NCBI GenBank assembly: GCA_903833215.1
Contig: CAILEM010000078.1
Location: 31,995 to 95,994 of the forward strand
Length of the DNA stretch: 64,000 nucleotides
Source of the DNA: an uncultured Armatimonadota bacterium
GTDB lineage: Bacteria; Armatimonadota; Fimbriimonadia; Fimbriimonadales; Fimbriimonadaceae
Direction of reading: 5' to 3'
Part shown: positions 1 to 6,119 of the stretch, in pieces
Layout of the letters: every line of letters begins with the position of its first letter
Position numbering within the stretch: the stretch's first letter is position 1
The notes under the pieces: model-generated
What the model was told of the DNA's origin: nothing
The model's database searches: none
Seen by the model: only the letters and a program-made list of their open reading frames with translations
Position numbers and translations under genes: made by a program

Positions 1-36
1 GTGGCGGGCCGCCTGCCGGACCCGCCTCACGGCTCT

Positions 37-107
37 GTTATCGCCGAGTGATAACACTATACCAGGCTATTATCGGTTAGTGATAACAATCGAGTATAAT
101 TCTTTGA
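37..107 (+). promoter_or_regulatory. Leaderless promoter with two inverted-repeat operators
   Basis: A perfect inverted repeat GTTATC-7 nt-GATAAC lies at 37-55. A second, TTATC-7 nt-GATAA, lies at 70-86. Their centres are about 32 bp apart, roughly three helical turns. A perfect -10 hexamer TATAAT sits at 95-100, only 7 nt before the ATG at 108, so the mRNA should start at or next to the start codon. The second operator covers the -35/spacer region. The layout implies repression, most simply by the HTH protein encoded just downstream (inference). Confidence 0.6.
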
Positions 108-464
108 ATGGATGCTCAGAGACTGGCCGCCGAACGGCTCAAGGCTTACTTAGCCGCCCATGAATTGAGCCTGCGACAGGCAGCAAAGGACTTAGGACTG
201 AGTCAACCGAGGCTAAGTCTCGTGATGACAGGCAATGTTGGGGCAGAAACGGCAAACCGCGTCATTGAGCGCTGCGACGAGCTAGATCGGCAACGCTTAG
301 AGGAAGCAAAGGGGTTTGCGGCTGCAGAGGAGCTCATAGTGGCGGCCCTCAGAGCGCAAGGCGTTCACATCGAGACGGGCGGTCCGGACGTCGGTTATGA
401 CCTGAGAATTGGTGACGTGTTTATTGAATACAAAATGAGCCCCAAGCCTAAGTCCGAGCGCTGA
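108..464 (+). CDS. Small HTH protein with C-terminal D...ExK-like segment
   Basis: This 118-residue protein is probably a DNA-binding autoregulator. Residues about 8-60 (LKAYLAAHELSLRQAAKDLG, then SQPRLSLVM) look like an XRE/Cro-type helix-turn-helix: a short helix, the LRQAAKDLGLSQ turn and a recognition helix. The C-terminal third contains GGPDVGYDL followed by VFIEYK. That spacing resembles the metal-binding D...ExK motif of PD-(D/E)XK nucleases, but the domain is far too short for a complete nuclease and the protein stops soon after. Translation should be leaderless, because TATAAT lies 7 nt before the ATG and there is no Shine-Dalgarno. The two palindromes upstream suggest autoregulation. 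It could be an orphan antitoxin-like regulator; no toxin gene is adjacent. The HTH assignment is by eye and the nuclease-like resemblance is tentative. Confidence 0.6.
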   Translation: MDAQRLAAERLKAYLAAHELSLRQAAKDLGLSQPRLSLVMTGNVGAETANRVIERCDELDRQRLEEAKGFAAAEELIVAALRAQGVHIETGGPDVGYDLRIGDVFIEYKMSPKPKSER

Positions 465-611
465 CCAGATTTGGCTTTATTCCGGCCAGTCGGATCGTCT
501 CGACAGCGCTAGATGGTCTCAAACTGAGTCCGCCTATAGACGATTCCCGGAGAATAGCCGTACCGTATCCGTACCAAAACGCGAAATTGACTGCCTGGTA
601 GGTTCAAAAAG

Positions 612-685
612 TGGCTGCCGGACTAGGATTCGAACCTAGACACACGGCACCAAAAACCGTTGTCCTGCCATTAGACTATCCGGCA
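612..685 (-). tRNA. tRNA-Gln (anticodon TTG)
   Basis: Reading the minus strand from 685, the acceptor stem TGCCGGA pairs perfectly with TCCGGCA. A D-arm containing AGTCTAATGGCAGGACA follows, then an anticodon loop TTTTGGT with anticodon TTG (reads CAA). The T-arm has loop TTCGAAT. The discriminator is G and the CCA end is encoded (612-614). Length is 74 nt and all arms fold normally, so this is a functional elongator tRNA, not a relic. Confidence 0.95.
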
Positions 686-735
686 CAGCTTGACGATTAT
701 ACTTCCTCTTTCACGGTGCCATACTCCCTTTTGAT

Positions 736-1839
736 ATGGCAAACACCGCCAATTTTGCTCGAATTGAGCGACTCGCTTCCGTTTTGGCCGCTGATGGGGT
801 CGATTGCTTCATTGCGCAGCATGAGATTTCGATGGGATATCTCCATGGTTTTCATGAACATGCAGGTGAAAGGTTTATGGCGCTGTGCATCCACAGCTCC
901 GGTCAGGTGAGGATGATTTGTCCCGCTCTTTCCGCCTCGCAAGCCGCCCGGGCGGGGATTCAAGACGTCCGACCTTGGAAGGATGGCGAAGATCCGCTTG
1001 CTATCTTTGAAGAACTCGCCGACGAATGGGGGCTCAAGAGTGGCATCATTGCCGTCGACTCGGATATGCCGGCGCGAATGCTACTGCAAATGCAGTCGGT
1101 ACTGCCAGCTGCGCTCTTCAAGTCGGGCGAAACCCAGCTTGCGCAGTTGATGCGGGTGAAAGGGGCCGACGAAGTTGACCTGCTTCAACAGACGGGCAAG
1201 ATTGCCGACGACGCCTTTACCGCCGTCTTCCCCCAAATTAAAGCTGGCCTCACTGAGCGCCAAGTTGCCAAGCTCCTCAACGACGCGATGTCGGAAAGGG
1301 GTGGCGAGCCGGTATTTTGCATCGTTGCGACAGGCGCTAACTCGGCAGAGCCGCACCACCTCACGGATGGCACTGTCCTCCAAGAGGGCGACGTGCTCAT
1401 CCTCGACTTCGGCTGCAGCGTTGGCGGATACAACAGCGACATCACCCGAACGGTGAGCGTGGGCAAGGCTTCGGATAAGGCGAAGCAGGTTTACGACATT
1501 GTGTACCGGGCGCATATGGCGGGTCGAGATGCCATTCGCTCTGGGGTCACCTGCGGTTCGATTGACGCCGCCACTCGTCAGGTGATCGTTGACGAAGGGT
1601 TTGGACAGTATTTCGTCCACCGCACCGGTCACGGGCTCGGGATGAACGTCCACGAAGAGCCATTCATCATCGGTGGTAGCGAAGTTGTGGTCGAGCCGGG
1701 CAACTGTTTCAGTATCGAGCCAGGGATCTACCTTTCGGGCGAACTCGGTGTCCGCGTCGAGAACATCGTGGTGTCGACCGCCGACGGGCATATCAGCATG
1801 AACGCGGAGCCCTCGCCGGTTCTTCTCGAAACCGCCTAG
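736..1839 (+). CDS. M24 family metallopeptidase (Xaa-Pro aminopeptidase-like)
   Basis: This 367-residue cytoplasmic peptidase probably removes an N-terminal residue next to proline (Xaa-Pro aminopeptidase/prolidase group). The N-terminal ~130 residues form the creatinase-like N domain, and the C-terminal ~230 the 'pita-bread' catalytic domain. The five expected metal ligands can be placed: Asp in ILDFG, Asp in NSDITRT, His in TGHGLGMNVHEEP, Glu in SIEPGIYL and Glu in GVRVENIVV. The start is the ATG at 736; there is no good Shine-Dalgarno. A weak -10-like CATACT lies about 10 nt upstream. The gene is a single unit, convergent with the small membrane protein gene behind it and overlapping its stop by 4 nt. 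Substrate specificity cannot be read from sequence. Confidence 0.9.
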   Translation: MANTANFARIERLASVLAADGVDCFIAQHEISMGYLHGFHEHAGERFMALCIHSSGQVRMICPALSASQAARAGIQDVRPWKDGEDPLAIFEELADEWGLKSGIIAVDSDMPARMLLQMQSVLPAALFKSGETQLAQLMRVKGADEVDLLQQTGKIADDAFTAVFPQIKAGLTERQVAKLLNDAMSERGGEPVFCIVATGANSAEPHHLTDGTVLQEGDVLILDFGCSVGGYNSDITRTVSVGKASDKAKQVYDIVYRAHMAGRDAIRSGVTCGSIDAATRQVIVDEGFGQYFVHRTGHGLGMNVHEEPFIIGGSEVVVEPGNCFSIEPGIYLSGELGVRVENIVVSTADGHISMNAEPSPVLLETA

Positions 1840-2201
1840 CGGTTCTTGATCTGATCCTCTCGGTGGGCGGCAAGTCGTTGTCCGCCGAGAGCGATCAGCG
1901 ACAACGGAACGGACATTTCGGCCCAAGTCACAACTGTGAATCCGCAGTCCCCGTAGCGTGCGGTAGGTAGTAGACCAATTGCCAGTGCTAAGAAGAGGGC
2001 TAGAACTATTGGAGCCCAGTAGTGATTCCGACGGTGAATCGCGTGCAAGAGAGAAGAGCACAAGGTCACGACCACAATGGCCATGCAATAGCGGGCGATC
2101 GTGACGTTCTGGTCGATCGGATTGGGGGCATCCGCGGGCCATTTGCAGGCGGATGCGCTGAATGTGAGCGCGAATATCAGGGCAGTAGATGTCGTGCGCA
2201 T
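1836..2201 (-). CDS. Small membrane protein, downstream member of a tandem paralogous pair
   Basis: This 121-residue protein of unknown function has an N-terminal hydrophobic signal/lipoprotein-like segment (ALTFSASAC, a plausible lipobox). About three further hydrophobic stretches follow, and a charged C-terminus. It is clearly paralogous to the upstream gene, with the same length. Shared landmarks are NPI..NV..., (R)NHYW.P..LAL, YG.CGF/H...V.WA..S.P.SLI.LG.Q.LA..R. The start is the ATG at 2201, whose A is also the last base of the upstream stop codon (TAATG), so the two are translationally coupled. A longer in-frame extension upstream is only the shadow of the paralogue. The pair most likely arose by tandem duplication. 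I do not recognise the family. Confidence 0.6.
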   Translation of the reverse strand: MRTTSTALIFALTFSASACKWPADAPNPIDQNVTIARYCMAIVVVTLCSSLLHAIHRRNHYWAPIVLALFLALAIGLLPTARYGDCGFTVVTWAEMSVPLSLIALGGQRLAAHREDQIKNR

Positions 2202-2566
2202 TAGCCTATTTTCAACCGAGCGTCTCGATAGTTGGCAAGCGACTGCCAACCCAGTCCGATAAGTGACATCGGGATTGACAGGGTTGCCCACTTCACCGCA
2301 GAGTGTCCGCAGTGGCCTCCGTAGGCGTCCTGTATTTGCAGCCAGGTCTCTCCTGCTAGCAGAGCCAACGCGACGGGAACCCAATAGTGGCGTTTTGTGC
2401 GGAATGCCCCCGTCGCTGAGGCGACTAGGATCAGAAGGGCAATGAACAGATAGTCGCGACTCGTGGCGACATTTCGTGCGATTGGGCTCGGTGTGCCGGG
2501 TTTCCAAGAGCAAGGTAATGCGGAAGTCGCGATGACCATGATCGAGGCAGTTACGATGCGTCGCAT
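2201..2566 (-). CDS. Small membrane protein, upstream member of a tandem paralogous pair
   Basis: This 121-residue protein of unknown function is paralogous to the gene that follows it. It has an N-terminal hydrophobic segment ending in SALPC, then segments around LFIALLILVASATGAF, YWVPVALALLAG and LSIPMSLIGLGW that could span the membrane. It carries the shared core RHYWVP...YGGHCGH..VKWATLS. The stop codon overlaps the next start by one base, indicating a two-gene operon. The start at 2566 gives exactly the paralogue's length, which supports it. No catalytic motif is visible. The conserved Cys and His in YG.CG(F/H) might be structural. Confidence 0.6.
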   Translation of the reverse strand: MRRIVTASIMVIATSALPCSWKPGTPSPIARNVATSRDYLFIALLILVASATGAFRTKRHYWVPVALALLAGETWLQIQDAYGGHCGHSAVKWATLSIPMSLIGLGWQSLANYRDARLKIG

Positions 2567-2586
2567 AAGGTCCTCAAGGTCGAATC

Positions 2587-3066
2587 CTAATCGATTTCGT
2601 GGGGCAGGGGATGACCGATTGCTTCACGCAAGTCCTCAAGATCTCGAAGATCCTTTCGGCGCGCTGAAGCTCGTTTCGTTAAGACGTAATCTTCAAGGGA
2701 CAGAAACTTCACTTGTGAGTTTGCGATATCCGCTACGCTCGCACGTTCTACAGCCGTATCGAAATCGCAGCCATCAAGGAAAGTTAGGATGTCGACCCTC
2801 TGCGGCTTAATTCCGAATTGAAGTAGCTTCCGATCCTGTGTTAGTTGTGCCGCGCTTTCATCGCTCAGGTTGATTCCAAATTCGGCTAGAGCTTTGGTGA
2901 CGTTTTTTGCGTTCTCTTTGGTGCGACGTATCCACAGATCAATGTCTTCGGTGTACCTGGTATGGCCCCAAAAGGCCAGTGCGTAGGCTCCAACGACAAT
3001 GAATTCAACGTCGTGGTACGTCAACAATCCGATAAGTTCTTGGAAGTCTTGACTTAGGTCTTTCAT
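2587..3066 (-). CDS. Nucleotidyltransferase-fold protein (MNT/DUF6036-like)
   Basis: This is a 159-residue minimal nucleotidyltransferase. It begins MKDLSQDF..LI.LL...DVEFIVVGAYALAFWGHTRYTEDIDLW, the typical layout in which a GG/GA loop is followed by a DxD catalytic pair (here DID). Later segments (RVDIL, FLSLEDYVLTKRAS.RRKDLRDLEDL) match the RhsL-less MNT/AbiEii-like proteins that often accompany a small partner gene. I chose the ATG at 3066 because GGAGGT lies 4 nt before it. The upstream in-frame ATG at 3078 would place that Shine-Dalgarno inside the gene. The coding region overlaps the preceding small gene by about 60 nt. A toxin or RNA-modifying role is possible but unproven. Confidence 0.75.
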   Translation of the reverse strand: MKDLSQDFQELIGLLTYHDVEFIVVGAYALAFWGHTRYTEDIDLWIRRTKENAKNVTKALAEFGINLSDESAAQLTQDRKLLQFGIKPQRVDILTFLDGCDFDTAVERASVADIANSQVKFLSLEDYVLTKRASARRKDLRDLEDLREAIGHPLPHEID

Positions 3067-3199
3067 CGTTACCTCCAACGATGGCGGTTACCATCCTTAC
3101 TCTCTCAATGCCGCTCAACTTGCGATTGGCTACGAGATTGGCCTCGTCGGCATCCGCGACGGAATCAAATATCTCTATTGAAATCTCCCGTTTTCGCAT
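3005..3199 (-). CDS. Small partner protein of the nucleotidyltransferase cassette
   Basis: This 64-residue protein has an IEIFDS..DADEANL....LSGIERVRMV.AIV segment and ends in LPRTYRIVDV. I recognise this pattern (FDS..EAD......L...ER......L then R.YR(I/V)V) from short proteins encoded directly before DUF6036-type nucleotidyltransferases. The reading frame runs about 60 nt into the nucleotidyltransferase gene, an overlap that tightly couples the two. It could be an antitoxin or assembly partner. The function is inferred only from this conserved pairing. Confidence 0.55.
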   Translation of the reverse strand: MRKREISIEIFDSVADADEANLVANRKLSGIERVRMVTAIVGGNDERPKSRLPRTYRIVDVPRR

Positions 3200-3299
3200 C
3201 CTTGATAGTTTAGCGCACGAAGATTGGAGGTGGAGGCACCATGGTTTACAGGATGCTAAGGACGTGTGATTTGAGGTGCATCGCAGATTCGGAGTAGGC

Positions 3300-3815
3300 T
3301 ATGGTCTCACGTTTCCAGACGCAACGCCTTCGGCGTAGGAATGCGTGCGATTGGATGTACCAGGGAAGCGCCGGCGACGGCGCATCCCTTCGCTGTTTGG
3401 AGAGCAACGACTTTGCCGTACCGGAGGGGTTTGGTCATATTCCGTGTGGCTGGCAGCGCCAGCAACGGTAGTGTAAGGTCAGCTATCGCGTCTGGACGTA
3501 CGCGGGCTTGGCAGATGTACCTTTCGACAGAACGCTGCAGGCGTTCATTCCTCAAAGCCCAGTGTTGCGTCGCGGAGCGAGGCTACGCTGGGTTCAGTGG
3601 CGCCGATCCGGTCAACACTGTAAGTGTTGTGTCACCGACCTATGGAATACGCATTCGTCAGGGGCGGAAAATCACTCCAAACAGAGCCTCCCTACAAGGT
3701 TCCGGACTCAACACTTTCAGTGTTGATCGACGGTTGACTACCTAACCCAGGGAAGCACCGTCGACGGCGCATCCCTGGGCTTTGGGGACAAAACGCCGTC
3801 GGCGTTTGCAATCCG
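3300..3815 (+). repeat. Cluster of short palindromic hairpins (dispersed-repeat region)
   Basis: No convincing gene lies between 3200 and 3950. Instead there is a series of small perfect hairpins of the form AACRC-(4-6 nt)-GYGTT: around 3322 (CGCCTTCGGCG), 3532 (AACGCTGCAGGCGTT), 3616 (AACACTGTAAGTGTT), 3709 (AACACTTTCAGTGTT) and 3791 (AACGCCGTCGGCGTT). They are interleaved with two related copies of a longer palindromic unit, at about 3359-3390 and 3748-3778 (CAGGGAAGC.CCG.CGACGGC, then GCATCCCT). Short open frames here follow the repeat and lack ribosome sites. The cluster resembles REP-like or degraded mobile-element DNA. Confidence 0.6.
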
Positions 3816-3959
3816 TGATTAGTGTAAAGGGTCCTTCTACGATTGAATATTCTGCAAGTAGAGGCATAGGCCGACGAATATTTGTAAATACGCGTCAAAG
3901 ACATTGCATTTATTAGGTACACGTGTGACACAATTCAGACCGCCTCGGCAAAGGCAGTT

Positions 3960-4036
3960 TTGTGTGGGCCGAAGAGCGTGGGTTATCTACTTCAAATAGA
4001 GTGCAACCCCCACGATCATCACTTGTCTGCACACAA
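3960..4036 (+). ncRNA. Y RNA-like gene 1 (compact, no tRNA-like module)
   Basis: This is a predicted 77-nt Ro60-binding Y RNA. A terminal stem pairs 3960-3966 with 4030-4036 (7 bp). An upper stem CGTGGG (3977-3982) pairs with CCCACG (4009-4014). Between them lies the Y-RNA signature: GGCCGAAG on the 5' side opposite CACTTGTC on the 3' side, giving a bulged C followed by C-G, G-U, A-U pairs, as in animal Y RNAs. The apical region can form a small TCTA/TAGA hairpin. GTTATC directly after the upper stem also matches Y RNAs. It lies about 450 bp before the Ro60 gene in the same orientation. No clear -10 box is seen, so it may be processed from a longer transcript shared with Y RNA 2. Confidence 0.8.
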
Positions 4037-4047
4037 CGACTAAGTCA

Positions 4048-4184
4048 TCTCGCGGGCCGAAAGGATTGGGTTATCGCCTGAAACGCGTAAGGTCGCTGGT
4101 TCGAATCCAGCCTCTGTGAGAAATCAGAGGGTAGCTCAGTGGTAGAGCGTATCAACTTCCCAGTTCGTCAACATGCCTGCGAGG
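4048..4184 (+). ncRNA. Y RNA-like gene 2 with circularly permuted tRNA-like module (YrlA type)
   Basis: This is a predicted 137-nt RNA. Its terminal stem is CTCGCGGG (4049-4056) with CCTGCGAG (4176-4183), extended by a T-G pair. The upper Ro-type stem is GGATTGGG (4063-4070) with CCCAGTTC (4159-4166). GGGCCGAAAGG and GGGTTATC match Y RNA 1. The distal part is tRNA-like, but in the order variable loop AGGTC (4090-4094), T-arm GCTGG-TTCGAAT-CCAGC (4095-4111), acceptor-like stem CTCTG/CAGAG closed by an 8-nt loop (4112-4129), TA, then D-arm GCTC-AGTGGTA-GAGC (4134-4148). The acceptor end is closed and the anticodon side opens into the Ro-binding stem. This organisation is known for bacterial YrlA RNAs, which act as tRNA mimics on Ro60. 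It is not a decoding tRNA: there is no anticodon loop and no free 3' CCA. Confidence 0.85.
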
Positions 4185-4485
4185 CAACTTTAAGTATAGG
4201 AATCAAGCAATGACACGGAATCAAATTTCGATAGGAGATATGACGCGATTGGGCTCAAGCCTGATCGTCAATCTCATCGGCGATTCCCTGTTTGCAATCG
4301 CCAAGTATCCCACCACGGGACGGCGCTAGAGACTTAAAACCCTCAACCGCCTACTCCCAGATGGAGCAGGCGGATTCCCCCGGATTTCACCTGCTTCCCC
4401 GACGAAGCCTTGTTCGCGCATGCATTGCGTGTGCGGACCTCTCGACCCGAGCCCTTTGCTCGTCGTGCGCTAGAGGTGCAATCCA
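4185..4485 (+). other. Leader region between Y RNA 2 and Ro60
   Basis: About 300 nt without a confident gene. A 29-codon frame at 4240-4329 starts 2 nt after AGGAGAT, too close for normal initiation. The same frame stays open after its TAG until 4469, but the product matches nothing I recognise. Hairpins are possible at 4278-4302 (GGCGATT/AATCGCC) and 4347-4374 (CCGCCT/AGGCGG). No Y-RNA signature (GGCCGA...) recurs here. It may be the 5' untranslated region of the Ro60 mRNA. Confidence 0.3.
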
Positions 4486-6054
4486 ATGAAGTATTCAAAG
4501 TTATTCAATCGTTTTCAGACGCCACAAACTCAGCCGATTCCGCTTTCGAACCAGGTTCGTAACTCGGCGGGAGGCTTCGTGTGGGCGCTCGACCGTTGGT
4601 CGGTTCTCGATCGCTTCCTAATCCTCGGATCGGAGAGCGGAACGTACTACGCAAAGCCTCAGCAACTTACGCTGGACAACGTGAAGAACGTGCTCGCCCT
4701 CATCGATGAGCACGGCGTGAAGGTTGTCGAGCGGATTTGTGAGATCAGCTTGTCCGGTCGTGCACCAAAGAACGATGCCGCGATCTTCGCGCTTGCCCTT
4801 TGTGCTTCGCTCGGAAACGACCTCACTCGAACTGCAGCTTTGAATGCGCTTCCAACGGTTTGCCGTACAGGAACACATCTCTTCCAGTTCGCGGAAGTGT
4901 GCGACGGAATGCGAGGATGGGGACGTGGGCTTCGGCGCGCGATTGGCGGTTGGTACAACACGAAGTCGGTTGAAGACTTGGAGTACCAGGCGATCAAGTA
5001 CAAGCAGCGGGAAGGTTGGTCTCACCGCGACTTGTTGCGCTTGGCGCACCCAGTTCCGGCGTCGGATTCGCACAAGGCGTTGTTCAAGTGGATCGTGGAC
5101 GGTGAGCAGATCGAACCTCTGGCGCGAGTCGAGGCGATGATCCGCTTGCAGAAGGCGACCACGGCGCAAGAGGCGACGGACCTGATCCGGGAGTCACGAC
5201 TTCCACGCGAAGCGGTGCCAACCGAGTGGTTGAACGAAGCGACGGTTTGGGAGGCACTTTTGGAGCAGATGCCGATGACCGCGATGATTCGGAACTTGGC
5301 AACGATGACCCGTGTGGGTCTGCTTGCGCCAGGGTCGATGGCGACGCGCCGAGTCGTGCATGAGCTTCAGGATGTCAATCGGATTCGAAAGGCGAGAGTT
5401 CACCCGATGAGCTTGCTGCTTGCGCAACGAACGTACGCGTCCGGAACCGGGCAGAAGGGATCTTGGGTTTGGACTCCCGTTCCTGAGGTCATCGATGCGC
5501 TCGACGCGGCGTTCTACACCGCATTCGATAACGTCGAACCAACGGGAAAGCGGTTCCTGCTCGGGGTAGACGTGTCGGGGTCGATGAGTTGCGGCATGTT
5601 TGGGTCGCAACTTTCGGCCTGCGAAGTGGCTTCGGCGATGGCGATGATCACGGTAGCAACGGAAGAGGTCGTGACGCCCATGGCGTTCTCCAGCCAGTTC
5701 CGAAGGTTGCCGCTGTCGAAGCGGATGCGACTCGACGACGTGTTGAAGCTGACGCAAGACCAGAACTTCGGTTCGACGGATTGTGCGTTGCCGATACTGC
5801 ACGCGCTTAAGGAGCGGGTTCCGATTGACGTGTTCGTGGTTTACACCGATAACGAAACTTGGTTTGGAAAGATCCACCCGGCGCAAGCGTTGGCGAAGTA
5901 CCGGAACGCGATGGGAATCGAGGCGAAGCTGATTGTTGTGGGAATCGCGGCAACCAACTTCACGATCGCAGACCCGAACGACCGAGGGATGCTGGACGTG
6001 GTCGGATTCGACACCAGCGTTCCAACCGTGATGACGGAGTTCGTAAAGACATAA
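4486..6054 (+). CDS. rsr: Ro60/Rsr, TROVE-domain Y RNA-binding protein
   Basis: This 522-residue bacterial orthologue of the Ro autoantigen is close to the usual length. The family is a ring of HEAT-like repeats (TROVE domain, here about residues 20-350) that binds misfolded RNA ends in its cavity and Y RNAs on its outside. A C-terminal von Willebrand A domain (about 365-520) follows. Visible hallmarks are NSAGGFVWALDRWSVLDRFLILGSE.GTYY, ISLSGRAPKND, GRGLRRAIGGWY, a MIDAS motif DVSGSMS, and VVYTDNETWFG. In characterised bacteria Rsr pairs with PNPase or with the RtcB system in RNA decay or repair under stress. Here it is preceded by two Y RNA genes and followed 65 nt later by rtcB, so the whole partner set is together. 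The start is the ATG at 4486; the Shine-Dalgarno is weak (AGAGG about 14 nt upstream). Confidence 0.97.
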   Translation: MKYSKLFNRFQTPQTQPIPLSNQVRNSAGGFVWALDRWSVLDRFLILGSESGTYYAKPQQLTLDNVKNVLALIDEHGVKVVERICEISLSGRAPKNDAAIFALALCASLGNDLTRTAALNALPTVCRTGTHLFQFAEVCDGMRGWGRGLRRAIGGWYNTKSVEDLEYQAIKYKQREGWSHRDLLRLAHPVPASDSHKALFKWIVDGEQIEPLARVEAMIRLQKATTAQEATDLIRESRLPREAVPTEWLNEATVWEALLEQMPMTAMIRNLATMTRVGLLAPGSMATRRVVHELQDVNRIRKARVHPMSLLLAQRTYASGTGQKGSWVWTPVPEVIDALDAAFYTAFDNVEPTGKRFLLGVDVSGSMSCGMFGSQLSACEVASAMAMITVATEEVVTPMAFSSQFRRLPLSKRMRLDDVLKLTQDQNFGSTDCALPILHALKERVPIDVFVVYTDNETWFGKIHPAQALAKYRNAMGIEAKLIVVGIAATNFTIADPNDRGMLDVVGFDTSVPTVMTEFVKT

Positions 6055-6059
6055 CCTAT

Positions 6060-6092
6060 GGAGGGTTCACTGTGAATCAAGGTGAACCCTCC
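6060..6092 (+). other. Perfect 11-bp hairpin between rsr and rtcB
   Basis: GGAGGGTTCAC (6060-6070) and GTGAACCCTCC (6082-6092) form a perfect 11-bp stem with an 11-nt loop. It starts 6 nt after the Ro60 stop and ends 27 nt before the rtcB start. No T-tract follows, so it is not a classic terminator. It could be a processing or stability element that sets the rsr:rtcB ratio, or a partial attenuator (inference). Confidence 0.6.
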
Positions 6093-6119
6093 TCAACAAA
6101 ACCCAAGAGGATTTGGAAG

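Noticed and set aside
1081..2142. 353-codon frame antisense to the M24 peptidase gene
   Set aside because: A shadow of the real gene; codon pattern and lack of motifs exclude it, and it overlaps two supported genes.
3341..3745. 134-codon and overlapping frames in the palindromic region
   Set aside because: Composition follows the hairpin repeats, frames overlap on both strands and none has initiation signals.
4090..4150. An ordinary tRNA gene (T-arm and D-arm consensus present)
   Set aside because: The arms are in permuted order, there is no anticodon loop or CCA end, and outer stems match a Y RNA; it is annotated as part of Y RNA 2.
4292..4489. 65-codon open frame before rsr
   Set aside because: No ribosome site or recognisable motif; it lies in the presumed mRNA leader and ends inside the rsr start.
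6060..6092. Rho-independent terminator after rsr
   Set aside because: The hairpin is perfect but is followed by CTCAACAAAAC, not a T-run, so classic termination is unlikely.
5859..6119. N-terminal extension of RtcB by 87 residues
   Set aside because: It lies out of frame inside the Ro60 gene and the intergenic hairpin, has no homology-like features, and the conserved RtcB start is at 6120.
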